Below, piece after piece: positions 34,011 to 44,365 of a DNA stretch of 64,000 nt; positions within the stretch are counted from its first letter, which is position 1; every line of letters begins with the position of its first letter. Origin of the DNA: Mycobacterium sp. IS-1742 (GTDB lineage Bacteria > Actinomycetota > Actinomycetes > Mycobacteriales > Mycobacteriaceae); contig NZ_LQIV01000034.1 in NCBI RefSeq assembly GCF_001500125.1, positions 62,001-126,000 on the forward strand, read 5' to 3'. Made by a program: the position numbers and the translations under genes. The notes beneath the pieces were generated by a model that saw only the letters and a program-made list of their open reading frames with translations, did no database searches and was not told where the DNA came from.

Positions 34011-34952
34011 ATGGATGTCTACAGTCTCGCTTTTGAATGGACGGACACCAACAAGCATTGGTTGATCGAGGTTCCCATTCGGATCGTCGCGTACGTCGTG
34101 GTTGCGCTGATCGCCCGCTACGTGCTGCATCGCTTGATCGACCGCGCCGCGACCGGGCGCACCAAATCCCGCAGCAACTCTGACCAGGATCCCGCCAAGA
34201 AGCCGCCGCTGCTGCGCCACCTGCGTGATCGTGCCCCGTCTACGGTGACGGGCGCGAAAAACGCAGAACGGCGCCAGCAGCGTGCGCAGACCATCGGCTC
34301 GGTGCTGAAGTCGACGGTGTCGATCGTGCTGCTGATCTGGGTGGTGCTGTCCGGTCTGAACGTGGTGGGCGTAAACATCGCGCCGTTCATCGCCTCGGCC
34401 GGCGTGGTCGGCCTGGCCATCGGCTTCGGCGCGCAGAACCTGGTCCGCGACTTCGTCACCGGCGTCTTCATGCTGCTCGAGGACCAATACGGCGTCGGCG
34501 ACACCGTCGACCTCGGGGAAGCGGTCGGCGAGGTCGAGAGTGTCGGGCTGCGCGTCACCACCGTCCGCGACATCGACGGCACCCTCTGGTACGTCCGCAA
34601 CGGGGAGATCGCGCGCGTCGGCAACATGAGCCAGGACTACGCCGTCGCCCGTATCGAGATGCCTGTTGCGTTGACCGCCGATGTTGCGCAGGCCGAGAGG
34701 GTGGCGGTCGAGGCCGCCGAGGAGGCTCTCGAAGACCCGGCGTTGTCCGCGAAGGTGCTCGGCAAGCCGGAGATGCTCGGGGTGCAGGAGCTCTCGCCCG
34801 ACCTGCTGACGCTGCGGATGACGCTCAAGACCCGCCCGAACGCGCAGTGGTCGGTGCAGCGACGGCTGCGACGGGAAATCCTGCGTGCCTACGACGAGAA
34901 CGACATCGAACTGCCGACCCGTGGGCGGGTGTACGCGATGGCAGAGGAGTAG
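34011..34952 (+). CDS. MscS-family mechanosensitive channel
   Basis: A 313-residue small-conductance mechanosensitive channel. Two transmembrane helices precede the pore helix ASAGVVGLAIGFGAQNLVRDF (about 126-146), whose Gly/Ala pattern is the MscS TM3 signature. The beta domain then shows VGDTVDLG and GTLWYVRNGEI. It opens under membrane tension to release solutes. I chose the ATG at 34011; ATG 33972 or an earlier start would add an N-terminal hydrophobic piece and cannot be excluded. It lies alone between the SDR and a zinc-knuckle gene. Confidence 0.88.
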   Translation: MDVYSLAFEWTDTNKHWLIEVPIRIVAYVVVALIARYVLHRLIDRAATGRTKSRSNSDQDPAKKPPLLRHLRDRAPSTVTGAKNAERRQQRAQTIGSVLKSTVSIVLLIWVVLSGLNVVGVNIAPFIASAGVVGLAIGFGAQNLVRDFVTGVFMLLEDQYGVGDTVDLGEAVGEVESVGLRVTTVRDIDGTLWYVRNGEIARVGNMSQDYAVARIEMPVALTADVAQAERVAVEAAEEALEDPALSAKVLGKPEMLGVQELSPDLLTLRMTLKTRPNAQWSVQRRLRREILRAYDENDIELPTRGRVYAMAEE

Positions 34953-35009
34953 GCCGCTAGCGAACGCTGCAGAGGTCGAATTGTCGTACCTGACTGGAAT
35001 AATAGGTAG

Positions 35010-35879
35010 GTGACGCAAACTTCCCTCGACCGCCTGCACATCGTCGAATCGACCGACTGGCTGCTCGGCATCATCGCCCTGCTCGAATCACGGTCGCGGA
35101 CCCGACCGTGGCGCTACGGCTTTGGAGAGGCTCGTCGCGGCGATCCCGTGGCGATCGTCTTGAACACCGAGCCGGCGTCCATCCTCACCACGCTCGGCAG
35201 CATCGGCGCCGACGAGGGCACCGGTCGTGCTGTCGTCGACTGGACCTTCATCGAGCCCCATGTCCTCGACCTCGCCACCCTGGTACACGTCGTCACTTTC
35301 GGTCGCGATCCGCGCCGGGCGTGGCGCCTCGAGGGCGACGACGCGGTCCGCATGGAGCTCGCGTTATCGGAGTGCCATGACCGCGCCGACCCGTCGTTGC
35401 GGTTCGGGCACACTTCAGTGACCCGAGCCCGCATCCTCCTGCATTCACGCGGGCGGTGCACCGGCTGCGATGACCCCATCGATCTGGTGTCGGACCACGC
35501 GCGCGACAACTTCGTCTTCCACACCGTCGACGAACCCGCCCGTGAGGCGCCCGAAGTGCTGATCATGGACGACCGCAACGCGTGCAGCTACCTCGAAGGC
35601 CCCGTCCCCGCCAGCTGCTGGCGCCCGGAGTTGCCCGAGGACTGGCCCGGCGTGCTGTGCCGGCGCTGCCAGGACCGGATGCGCGAGGGCGGGTGCACCA
35701 ACCTGCTCGACTTCCGGTTCTCCCAGCATCCGAAGTGCCTCGCCTGCGGTGAGGGGCGCACGCAGCGCGCACTGTTCGGGATGTTGATGCACCGGGATAT
35801 CCCGCCCTGGCTCGACGCCCGCGGCTGCTGCGTCACCGACGATATTTGGACGTGCACCGAATGCACACTCACCTGGTGA
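35010..35879 (+). CDS. Zinc-knuckle (HNH-like) protein of unknown function
   Basis: A 289-residue protein with a regular N-terminal alpha/beta half and a cysteine-rich C-terminal half. The latter has RGRCTGCDDPI, CRRCQDR, CLACGEG and CTECTLTW, four CxxC knuckles that should bind zinc. The first resembles the start of an HNH endonuclease finger (SRGRCTGC), but the expected catalytic His pair is not clear. It uses a GTG start. It ends 42 bases before the macro-SIR2 gene on the same strand and may form an operon with it. No confident function. Confidence 0.65.
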   Translation: MTQTSLDRLHIVESTDWLLGIIALLESRSRTRPWRYGFGEARRGDPVAIVLNTEPASILTTLGSIGADEGTGRAVVDWTFIEPHVLDLATLVHVVTFGRDPRRAWRLEGDDAVRMELALSECHDRADPSLRFGHTSVTRARILLHSRGRCTGCDDPIDLVSDHARDNFVFHTVDEPAREAPEVLIMDDRNACSYLEGPVPASCWRPELPEDWPGVLCRRCQDRMREGGCTNLLDFRFSQHPKCLACGEGRTQRALFGMLMHRDIPPWLDARGCCVTDDIWTCTECTLTW

Positions 35880-35921
35880 AGCCGCCTCAGCGAGCAGTCA
35901 TCCCACGCTACAGTCACGCGA

Positions 35922-37424
35922 ATGGGCCATCTCTTCGTCGCCCAGGGTGACCTGACCAAGTTGGCGTGCGACGCCATCCTGATCCCCTGCGATTCGGCCG
36001 GGAATGTCAACGCGGTGTGGAGGGACCTGGTGCCCGCAGGGCTCCCGGCCTCGCAGTTCGACCCCGGGTGGCTGGCCATCCCCGGCGAGCCGAAAGCGGG
36101 TGTCTTCGACCTGCCCGCCGTCGACGACCGTGCGGTGCGGGCATTCGTCACCGTCGACGTCGATCACGATGCCACGCCGGACAACGTTGTCGATCGCACC
36201 TGGGCGGCAGTCCGCCGGGTGGCCGGCACGACGACCGCACGCGAGGGCCGCGCGGCGCCGTTGGTCGGGCTGCCGCTGCCCGGCACCGGCCACGGTGGGC
36301 TGCGCACCCGCCGCGCCGAGGTGATCACCAAACTGCTGGAGCGTCAGCGCGCGACGGCTGTGGACGCCGACGTCGCACTCGTCCTGTCCGACCGCCGCGA
36401 CTTCGCAGCCGTTCAGGAGCGCCGAAACAACGACGATTGGCGTGACCTGTCCGACGAACTGCGCGGCCACGCAGACCGTTTGGGTCGACTCGCAGCCCAC
36501 GGCGAGCTCTCGCTGTTCCTCGGGGCAGGGGTGTCCAAACCGGTAGGCCTGCCCGACTGGTGGGAGCTGCTCAAGCGTCTCGCCGAGGAGGCACAGATCG
36601 ATCCGCCAGTCGGCGATGACCCCTATCGGGCCGCCGAGCCGATCATCGACAAGCTCGGGGACGGTCGCCACGATGCCGTTCGGCGACTTCTGGACAAGCC
36701 GCTCCACGGGGTCGGCCACGCACTGCTGGCGAGCATCGACGTCCGACGCATGGTGACCACCAACTTCGATCCCTGCATGGAGACAGCCCTCAAAGCCCCT
36801 GCAGGCGAACGTTTCCGGGTACTCACCCGCCAACTTGCGGCCGGCGGGTCGCGCTGGCTGCTCAAGATCAACGGAGACGTCGGCCAGCCCGGCTCCATCG
36901 TGCTCACCGAGACCGACCTCGAGCGTCATCCCGACGAACGCAAGGCGCTCGAAGGCGTCGTGCAGACCCTGTTGTTGACGAGCCACCTGCTGTTCGTCGG
37001 GTTCAGCCTTACGGACACGAATTTCCTCGCGATGGCCAAGGCCGTCTCGAAAGTGCGTGCCAGAGCCCACGACCGCGAGTCGTCGAAACCCGGCACAGCG
37101 CTGGCGCTCACGGCGAAGGGCTTGGAGCGGGCGCAGTACAAGGACCTCGAGATGTTGTCCATGGGCGCAGAGTCGTCCGCGAAAGGCGCACGGATTCTCG
37201 AGATCTTCCTCGACCGCCTGGTGTGGGCCGCGTCGACGCAGAGCGAACTGTCGAACGAGTACCTGCTCGACAGCCGCTATGCGAGTGGCCTATCAGAACA
37301 GGATCGGGCGCTTCGGGACCTGCTCGTCAACCTGGTGGAAAGCGCGTCCCCGCAGGCGAAGTCGAGTAGCGGGTGGAAGCGCGTCGAGGAGTGCCTGCGC
37401 AGCCTCGGCGGGGTCGCGCATTGA
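35922..37424 (+). CDS. Macro-like domain fused to SIR2 (defence sirtuin type)
   Basis: A 500-residue fusion. Residues 1-150 look like a macro domain (QGDLTKLACDAILIP at the start, then PLPGTGHGGL), which would bind ADP-ribose. From about 185 it is a SIR2-like domain of the defence type: SLFLGAGVSKP (about 190-200), TTNFD, KINGD and VGFSLTDTNF. The Cys4 zinc finger of deacetylase sirtuins is absent. Defence SIR2 enzymes destroy NAD after phage sensing; pairing with an ADP-ribose-binding domain suits NAD or ADPR signalling. A zinc-knuckle gene lies just upstream and an HNH nuclease gene converges on it. The NADase activity is inferred from the family. Confidence 0.82.
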   Translation: MGHLFVAQGDLTKLACDAILIPCDSAGNVNAVWRDLVPAGLPASQFDPGWLAIPGEPKAGVFDLPAVDDRAVRAFVTVDVDHDATPDNVVDRTWAAVRRVAGTTTAREGRAAPLVGLPLPGTGHGGLRTRRAEVITKLLERQRATAVDADVALVLSDRRDFAAVQERRNNDDWRDLSDELRGHADRLGRLAAHGELSLFLGAGVSKPVGLPDWWELLKRLAEEAQIDPPVGDDPYRAAEPIIDKLGDGRHDAVRRLLDKPLHGVGHALLASIDVRRMVTTNFDPCMETALKAPAGERFRVLTRQLAAGGSRWLLKINGDVGQPGSIVLTETDLERHPDERKALEGVVQTLLLTSHLLFVGFSLTDTNFLAMAKAVSKVRARAHDRESSKPGTALALTAKGLERAQYKDLEMLSMGAESSAKGARILEIFLDRLVWAASTQSELSNEYLLDSRYASGLSEQDRALRDLLVNLVESASPQAKSSSGWKRVEECLRSLGGVAH

Positions 37425-37490
37425 GGCGGCCTCCGCGAACGGGTCTGAGAAAGAGGGGGTTGGCGCGTCACTGAAACCGGGGCGTGCCGG

Positions 37491-37511
37491 GCACTGAACC
37501 GTTTTCAGTGC
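37491..37511. terminator. Bidirectional hairpin between SIR2 and HNH genes
   Basis: A perfect 8-base inverted repeat GCACTGAA-N5-TTCAGTGC lies between convergent genes and overlaps the stop codon of the HNH gene. It is preceded by a partial copy (CACTGAAACC at about 37469). Place and symmetry suit a shared transcription terminator; there is no long T run, which is common for mycobacterial terminators. Confidence 0.55.
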
Positions 37512-38587
37512 GCTCCCACCCACCACGGCGGGAAACTGATGTCCAGTCGCACACTACGTCGGTAGCCCGACCACGTCGGCACACCCTCCGGCTGCCCGCG
37601 GTAGACGCCGCGGGCAGCTGCGGTCACCCGCTCGCGCTGAGTCGGCCACTGCAATTCCGTTGCGATGTCCTCGAGCGCGGAGAGGCGACGGTCGTCGAGC
37701 GCACGGTCGACCAATGGCACCGCGGGAAGTGCATTGCTCTTGTCGCCGTTGCATCGCCGGCACGCCAACACCAGATTGGCCAGACCGTCGATCCCGACCA
37801 GCGACCATGGCAGCACATGGTCGATTGGATTGTCCGCCGGCAGGTGCGTCCCGCAGTAGAAGCACTGTGGCCCGAACGCCTCCTTGTAGGGCTCTCGCAC
37901 CGCAGCCAAGGCCGTCCGCTCCCGTCCGAACAGGTGCCCCGCGACGTCGGGCACGTCGGAGTCGAGGAATTTGTTCATCCGCCGCACGTCCTCGACCCAC
38001 ATGATCTCCAGCGCCGGCTTCAACAATCCGGCCAGCCGGGCCAGCCCGTGGGCCACGCCGGGCTTGAGTTCAATGGCGTCGCCCTGAGACCGCACCGCAG
38101 ACCGTGACACATTCTCCCCGAGAAACGAATCGTCGTAGAGAAAAGGATCACTCACCGATGAGCCAGGCAGCTTCTGCAGACGGGGCAGTGGCTGCTTGAT
38201 CAAGGCGATGGCGATCCGGTCGATCGCCAGCGCGTAGTCCGTGGGCGCACGCAACATGGCGACTTCAAGGGACAATCGGCTGTTGCCCGCCTTCGCCGCC
38301 GCCCGAAAGCTCTTCGTGGCGTCGATGATTCGTGTTCGGGTTCCAGTACGGCGCTGGGCCAGGTCATGCCCTTCGAACGGCCGTACCTGATGCCAGTACA
38401 GCGCGAGAACGCGGTGAGCGATGTCGGGGATCGGCACTGTCAGCGGATCGTCCGCGTCACGCGGCAAATTCTCGATCGAATGCTCGATCAACGCCATCAA
38501 CGTGGCGAGCTTGTAGGTGGCGTCGCGCTGCCCCTGCTCGAGGATGGCGATGACGCGCTGGCCGAGCAGCAGCGGATCACTCGCCAC
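37505..38587 (-). CDS. HNH endonuclease
   Basis: A 360-residue protein with a C-terminal HNH finger: CFYCGTHL, IDHVLPWSL, then NLVLACRRCNGDKSN. The two CxxC pairs, the catalytic His in DHVLPW and the Asn/His-type helix with N-x2-K are all there. The N-terminal 220 residues are helical and of unknown role. A GTG start follows AGGAAAG. On the same strand, nine bases separate its start from the htrA stop, so it may be read through from htrA. It faces the macro-SIR2 gene tail to tail. It is a candidate defence nuclease or a solitary homing-like enzyme. Confidence 0.85.
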   Translation of the reverse strand: MASDPLLLGQRVIAILEQGQRDATYKLATLMALIEHSIENLPRDADDPLTVPIPDIAHRVLALYWHQVRPFEGHDLAQRRTGTRTRIIDATKSFRAAAKAGNSRLSLEVAMLRAPTDYALAIDRIAIALIKQPLPRLQKLPGSSVSDPFLYDDSFLGENVSRSAVRSQGDAIELKPGVAHGLARLAGLLKPALEIMWVEDVRRMNKFLDSDVPDVAGHLFGRERTALAAVREPYKEAFGPQCFYCGTHLPADNPIDHVLPWSLVGIDGLANLVLACRRCNGDKSNALPAVPLVDRALDDRRLSALEDIATELQWPTQRERVTAAARGVYRGQPEGVPTWSGYRRSVRLDISFPPWWVGAH

Positions 38588-38595
38588 GAGCTTTC

Positions 38596-40014
<1,419 letters not shown>

Positions 40015-40157
40015 TCACTTCCTCCGTCGACGTCTCGGCAGTTGTTCATCTTCCATCATGCCGTCAACCACCGGCTGCTCGTTGAGACCGCAAGAGGCGG
40101 CGTGCGCGCTCGGCCGAATCAAACCGGCCGGCGGGGACCGGGTGCTTCGATCGTCGT

Positions 40158-40844
40158 ATGGGGCATCTGAGGCTCCGCTTGTTCCGCCGCACGTACGAGG
40201 CCGCCGCCCTGCACGGTGACGCCGATGCCATGTACTACCTCGGATACCTCTACGAACAGTCGACAGACCCGGCAGATGTCGAGCTGGCGCTGCGCTGGTT
40301 CGAGGCCGCCGCCACGGCGGGTCACGCCACCGCGATGTATGCGCTCGGCTACCACTACGCCAACAGCTTGCCGCCGGAACTGGACATCGCGGCACGCTGG
40401 TACCGGCGAGCGGTGAGCGCCGGCAACACCGACGCCGTCTACGGGTTGGGTTACCTGTATGCAGCGCTCACCCATCCCGCCGACGTCGGGCAGGCCGAGC
40501 GTTGGTACAAACGCGCCGCGGACAATGGCGATACGCAGGCCATGCGCAACCTCGGTTACCTCTACGAGAAGCGCAAGCAGCCGCCGGACCTCCGCTCTGC
40601 GCTGCACTGGTACGAGCGCGCGGCGAACGCCGGCAATGTCGACGGCATGGAAAGCCTCGGATCCTTCTACGCGGACACGCTCGCGCCACCGAATCTCGAA
40701 CGCGCGCGCCATTGGTACCTGCGCGCGGCCGACGCGGGCAGCGACGAAGCGCTCGACGAACTTCAGACGCTCGATCCGGTGGCAGCGGCGCGTGCGCGGC
40801 GCCGTTGTCGCGTCCGGCGCTGGGCGACACTACGGCGGAGCTGA
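40158..40844 (+). CDS. Sel1-like repeat protein
   Basis: A 228-residue protein made of about five Sel1 repeats, each of the form A-x2-GDxDAMYxLGYLY...ALxWYxxAAxAG with a spacing near 36 residues. Such solenoids mediate protein contacts. There is no signal peptide; the C-terminus is strongly basic (RARRRCRVRRW). It begins about 150 bases from the divergent htrA start. The partner is unknown. A TetR gene follows 22 bases later on the same strand. Confidence 0.85.
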   Translation: MGHLRLRLFRRTYEAAALHGDADAMYYLGYLYEQSTDPADVELALRWFEAAATAGHATAMYALGYHYANSLPPELDIAARWYRRAVSAGNTDAVYGLGYLYAALTHPADVGQAERWYKRAADNGDTQAMRNLGYLYEKRKQPPDLRSALHWYERAANAGNVDGMESLGSFYADTLAPPNLERARHWYLRAADAGSDEALDELQTLDPVAAARARRRCRVRRWATLRRS

Positions 40845-40865
40845 CTCACACTCGCGCGATCTAGG

Positions 40866-41534
40866 ATGGCGACACACACAGGTCACGAGACAGCGGGGCG
40901 CGGATTGACCCAGGGCGGACTGCGCAAGCAGCCAGTTCAGGAGCGGTCGCGGGCGACCATCCAGAAGATCCTCGACACGGCCTCACGCCTGCTGGTCGAC
41001 GTCGGCTACGACGCCGTCGCCGGCTCCCCGACTCTGCTGCTGCAGGAGTCCGGCGTGAGCCGCGGCTCGTTCTACTCGTTCTTCGAGACACCGGTGAAGG
41101 TCCTCGAGCAGCTCGCCTTCCAGTGCATGCAGGAATCGGCCTCGGCGCTCGAGGAGGATCTGCGGCCGGGCCGGCACGCTCACTGGCACGACGTGATCGA
41201 CACGCTGATCGACTCGTACGTCGGTTCGTTCAAACGCCCGCTCGTGCGTGAGCTGTGGGTGTGCCAGCACCTGACCCCTCCGGTGCGGGCCGCCGATCGG
41301 GAGTGGATGAACACCGTCGCGACCATGATGCTCGCGGCGTTCCAGGCGTTCGAGCCACAGTTCGTGCGGCTGAGCTTGCTGCAGTGCCTCGTCGCCGTCG
41401 AGATCCTCGAGCGGCTCTTCCAGTACGCCTACACCGACGACGTCGACGGCGACCCCCGCATCGTCCGGGAGATCCGCGTCGCGATGATCCAGTACTTCAC
41501 GGCGTACTCGGATCCGGACCCTAGTACGCACTAA
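40866..41534 (+). CDS. TetR-family transcriptional regulator
   Basis: A 222-residue TetR-type regulator with a longer N-terminal tail before the helix-turn-helix (LLLQESGVSRGSFYSFFETPVKVLEQL at about 56-82). The ligand domain is helical and ends near ...RIVREIRVAMIQYFTAY. It follows the Sel1 gene by 22 bases on the same strand and converges with a DUF2786 gene four bases away. No adjacent divergent target is evident, so the regulon cannot be guessed. Confidence 0.85.
   Translation: MATHTGHETAGRGLTQGGLRKQPVQERSRATIQKILDTASRLLVDVGYDAVAGSPTLLLQESGVSRGSFYSFFETPVKVLEQLAFQCMQESASALEEDLRPGRHAHWHDVIDTLIDSYVGSFKRPLVRELWVCQHLTPPVRAADREWMNTVATMMLAAFQAFEPQFVRLSLLQCLVAVEILERLFQYAYTDDVDGDPRIVREIRVAMIQYFTAYSDPDPSTH
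41502..41529. terminator. Inverted repeat between convergent TetR and DUF2786 genes
   Basis: The arms GCGTACT and AGTACGC (7 bases, perfect) flank CGGATCCGGACCCT, inside the last codons of the TetR gene. The place between convergent genes fits a shared terminator. The sequence shares GATCCGGACCC-AGTACGC with the stronger hairpin at 42859-42900, so both may derive from one repeat. Confidence 0.5.
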
Positions 41535-41538
41535 CTGC

Positions 41539-42828
41539 TCAGCTCGCGATCCCATCCCGGACGTCGAGAGTCGCCATATCCGCCGCCGAGCGCCCGGCGC
41601 CCAGGCCGATTGAGTCGTGGGCCGTCAGCGGACTGGCCACCGTTCTCGGAAAGAGCCGATCGAATGCTGCGTCGGCCGCCCGGTTCTGCGCGACCAGGAC
41701 GGGCAGCAGTTGCCGATTGTCGCGTTGCAACTCCTCGGTGACCGACGACGTGGTGGCGGTGAGCCGTTCGCCGATGCGGCCGGCGTAGGCGACCAGGAAG
41801 GAGAATCGGAACGACTTGACGTTCGACTGACCGCGGATATTGTGCTGGCGCCCCGCGGCCAACATCGCCCGGTTCGCCTGCACCAGAAGAGACGTGGTGA
41901 GCAGTTCGACGAGGTTCAGGTCGGTCTCCGAACCAACGGTGACGACGCAACCCAGGTCTTTGATCCACACCGTGCGGCACCGATTGGCCTGGGCGACGGT
42001 CTGCACCAGCGCCACCTTGGCAGCCACATAGGGATTGTCGATCCAGATTCGGCGTGACCTGACCGCGGGTGCTCGCCCGTCGGCGTGATCGGCCACCGCT
42101 TCCTGCAACGAGTGTCGGAACATGAGTGCCTGCGCCTTGGCCGACAGCGCCTCGGCCTCGTCGGGATACTCGGTGGACTCGGCCTTGGCCAGCAATGCAC
42201 GCACGCGGGCGAGCATCTTCTCGTCGACCTGGCCCACGCCATCGGTCAGCTGGCGGTGTGAGCCGGGCAGCGGAAGCAGTGCCTCGATCCGCGGAATCGT
42301 GCCCAGCAGGTGCAACACCTGAAGAACGACAGTCAGTGCAGTGCGCTCATCCATGGAATGCGAAGCCGCCCAACGCCACATCTGTGGCGCAGTCGGCGCC
42401 GACCCGGTCGCGATCTCGGCGAGCTCGGCGCGCCACCGTGGGTGCAGCGTCGACACCGAGTAGCGCTGGGACTCCAGCACGATGGCCTCGCGGAGATAAC
42501 GCACGGCGGGCGCGTCCACTCGGCGGCGCGCAACCTCGTGGAGATCCGTCGGCGACCACCCTTGCTCCCACACCTCACGGATCGCCCCCTGCACGGCGAG
42601 GTCGGCGGCGATATCGAGTTCGCGCTCGTCACCGCGGGACTGCTCCAGAAGTTGGGCCGCGCGCCATGGCGTGGGCGTACCCGCGGCCGCACACAATGCG
42701 ATGACCAGGCTTTCGAGCAGCAGCGCGCGATCTGGCTGCGGGCCCGGCCGGCTGTGTTCACTTCTCGGTGCCGACCGGCGCCGCTGCCTCTGCTTGGCCG
42801 TCCGCCGCTCGCGGTTGCGCTTGCCCAT
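41539..42828 (-). CDS. DUF2786-domain protein
   Basis: A 429-residue cytosolic protein. A very basic N-terminus (KRNRERRTAKQRQRRR) suggests nucleic-acid contact. A DUF2786 helical hairpin is clear at about 205-245 (ARVRALLAKAESTEYPDEAEALSAKAQALMFRH). The remainder is helical, with two longer domains of unknown role. DUF2786 proteins occur across actinobacteria and in phages; no enzymatic function is known to me. I chose the ATG at 42828, where the basic N-terminus starts; an ATG 33 bases upstream is possible. Confidence 0.75.
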   Translation of the reverse strand: MGKRNRERRTAKQRQRRRSAPRSEHSRPGPQPDRALLLESLVIALCAAAGTPTPWRAAQLLEQSRGDERELDIAADLAVQGAIREVWEQGWSPTDLHEVARRRVDAPAVRYLREAIVLESQRYSVSTLHPRWRAELAEIATGSAPTAPQMWRWAASHSMDERTALTVVLQVLHLLGTIPRIEALLPLPGSHRQLTDGVGQVDEKMLARVRALLAKAESTEYPDEAEALSAKAQALMFRHSLQEAVADHADGRAPAVRSRRIWIDNPYVAAKVALVQTVAQANRCRTVWIKDLGCVVTVGSETDLNLVELLTTSLLVQANRAMLAAGRQHNIRGQSNVKSFRFSFLVAYAGRIGERLTATTSSVTEELQRDNRQLLPVLVAQNRAADAAFDRLFPRTVASPLTAHDSIGLGAGRSAADMATLDVRDGIAS

Positions 42829-42858
42829 GTCCGGAAGTCTGGCGCAGGGGTCCGACAG

Positions 42859-42900
42859 CACGGCGTACTCGGGACTCGATCCGGACCCGAGTACGCCGTG
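42859..42900 (-). terminator. Perfect 15-base inverted repeat after the APC permease gene
   Basis: The arms CACGGCGTACTCGGG (42859-42873) and CCCGAGTACGCCGTG (42886-42900) are exact reverse complements with a 12-base loop. The hairpin starts six bases beyond the permease stop on the minus strand, so it very likely ends that operon. It lacks a T run. It resembles the shorter hairpin at 41502-41529. Confidence 0.75.
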
Positions 42901-42906
42901 AACGAG

Positions 42907-44352
42907 TCAGGCGATCGCCGCCTGGATCTTCCTACGCCGCAGCGCCAGGACCACCCCGATCGCCGCCGCCGCCGGGAACACCGCGAGCAGCGAGTACGCC
43001 AGGGCCGGTGAACCTCCCACGAGCATCGGGAAGTTGAGCACCACCAGCGTGCCCGCGAGCACGAGTCCCGCCAGACCGAGCGCCGGAGCCACCCTCGTCG
43101 TCCATACGTTGCCCGTCCCGAGACCGCGCACGAAGAACGTGAGCACGGCCAGGCTGGTCAACATCAGCAGGATGAGGAACCCGGAGGTGGTCAGCCCGCC
43201 CATCCAGGCGAACACCTGCAACATGGGGTCGAGGCCGAGCATCGCGAAAACGAGGATGGCGGCCGCGCAGAGCCCGGTCTGCGTCAGAGATCCCATGTGC
43301 GGGGACACATGTCGCTCGTGCGTGCGCCCCAGCCGCGACGGCAGCACCCCGGACTGACCGAGCGCGTGGAAGTACCGCGCCGTCACGTTGTGGAACGACA
43401 GGATGCACGCGAAGATGCTCGTCAACAACAGCACCTGCGCGACGATCGAGCCCACCGCGCCGAGGTAGTTCTGCGTGGTCGCGACGAGCATGCCCGCGGG
43501 ATCGCCCAGCGACTCCTCGACGACACCGCCGGGCCCCCACGCGACGACCATGCTGTACGCCGAGACGGCGTAGAACAGGCCGATCGAGACGACGGCGATG
43601 TAGGTCGCCCGCGGAATGGTCTTGCCGGGGTTGCGGGCCTCGTCGCGGAACACCGCGGTGGCTTCGAAGCCGACGAACCCCAGCAGCGCGAACGTCAGCC
43701 CGACGCCCAACTCCCCGGAGAAGACCGCACCGGCGGTGAACGGTTCCGCGGAGTACCCCTCGGCGCCGCCGGTCGCGAACACGACCGCCACCAGCACCGC
43801 GACGATGCCGACCTCGGCGACGAGCAGGATGCCCAGCACCTTCGACGACAGGTCGATGTGGCGGTACCCGAGAACGCCGACGAGGGCGATGGTGAGCAGA
43901 CAGTAGACCCACCAGGCGATGTCGGGTCCGCCGAGGCTCACCACCGTGATGTTGAGCTGCACACCCATGAGCGTCAGCGCGGACACCGGGGCCGCCACGT
44001 AGGTGACGATGGCCACCAGTGCCGTTGCCGTGCCGGACTTCTCACCGATGCCGTGCTGGACATAGGTGTAGAAGGCGCCGGGCCTCGGTACGCGTGAGGC
44101 CATCTGGGACATGCCGACGGAGAACAGGATCAGGATCGCCGCCGACGCGAAGAACATGACGGGGAAGCCGAGCCCGTTGCCGAAGGCGAATCCCATGGGG
44201 ATGACACCGCCGACGACGGTGAGCGGTGCGGCCGCGGCGACCACCATGAAGACGATCGAGGCGACGCCGAGGTTGCCGGTGAGCTTCGTCGCCGAGGGCG
44301 CGGGTGCCGCCGGGGTGCCGACCGCTGGGGCCGGGATGATCATGTCGGTCAT
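42907..44352 (-). CDS. APC-superfamily amino acid/amine permease
   Basis: A 481-residue membrane protein with about 12 transmembrane helices. TM1 carries the APC motif region (VFMVVAAAAPLTVVGGVIPMGFAFGNG), and the FVGFEATAVFRDEARNPGKTIPRA segment in the middle is the typical loop after TM6. It would import an amino acid or amine with protons. The gene starts 13 bases after the PhyH gene on the same strand, so transporter and oxygenase are co-expressed, pointing to uptake and hydroxylation of one compound. The substrate is not evident. Confidence 0.9.
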   Translation of the reverse strand: MTDMIIPAPAVGTPAAPAPSATKLTGNLGVASIVFMVVAAAAPLTVVGGVIPMGFAFGNGLGFPVMFFASAAILILFSVGMSQMASRVPRPGAFYTYVQHGIGEKSGTATALVAIVTYVAAPVSALTLMGVQLNITVVSLGGPDIAWWVYCLLTIALVGVLGYRHIDLSSKVLGILLVAEVGIVAVLVAVVFATGGAEGYSAEPFTAGAVFSGELGVGLTFALLGFVGFEATAVFRDEARNPGKTIPRATYIAVVSIGLFYAVSAYSMVVAWGPGGVVEESLGDPAGMLVATTQNYLGAVGSIVAQVLLLTSIFACILSFHNVTARYFHALGQSGVLPSRLGRTHERHVSPHMGSLTQTGLCAAAILVFAMLGLDPMLQVFAWMGGLTTSGFLILLMLTSLAVLTFFVRGLGTGNVWTTRVAPALGLAGLVLAGTLVVLNFPMLVGGSPALAYSLLAVFPAAAAIGVVLALRRRKIQAAIA

Positions 44353-44365
44353 CTCAGGGTCCCGT

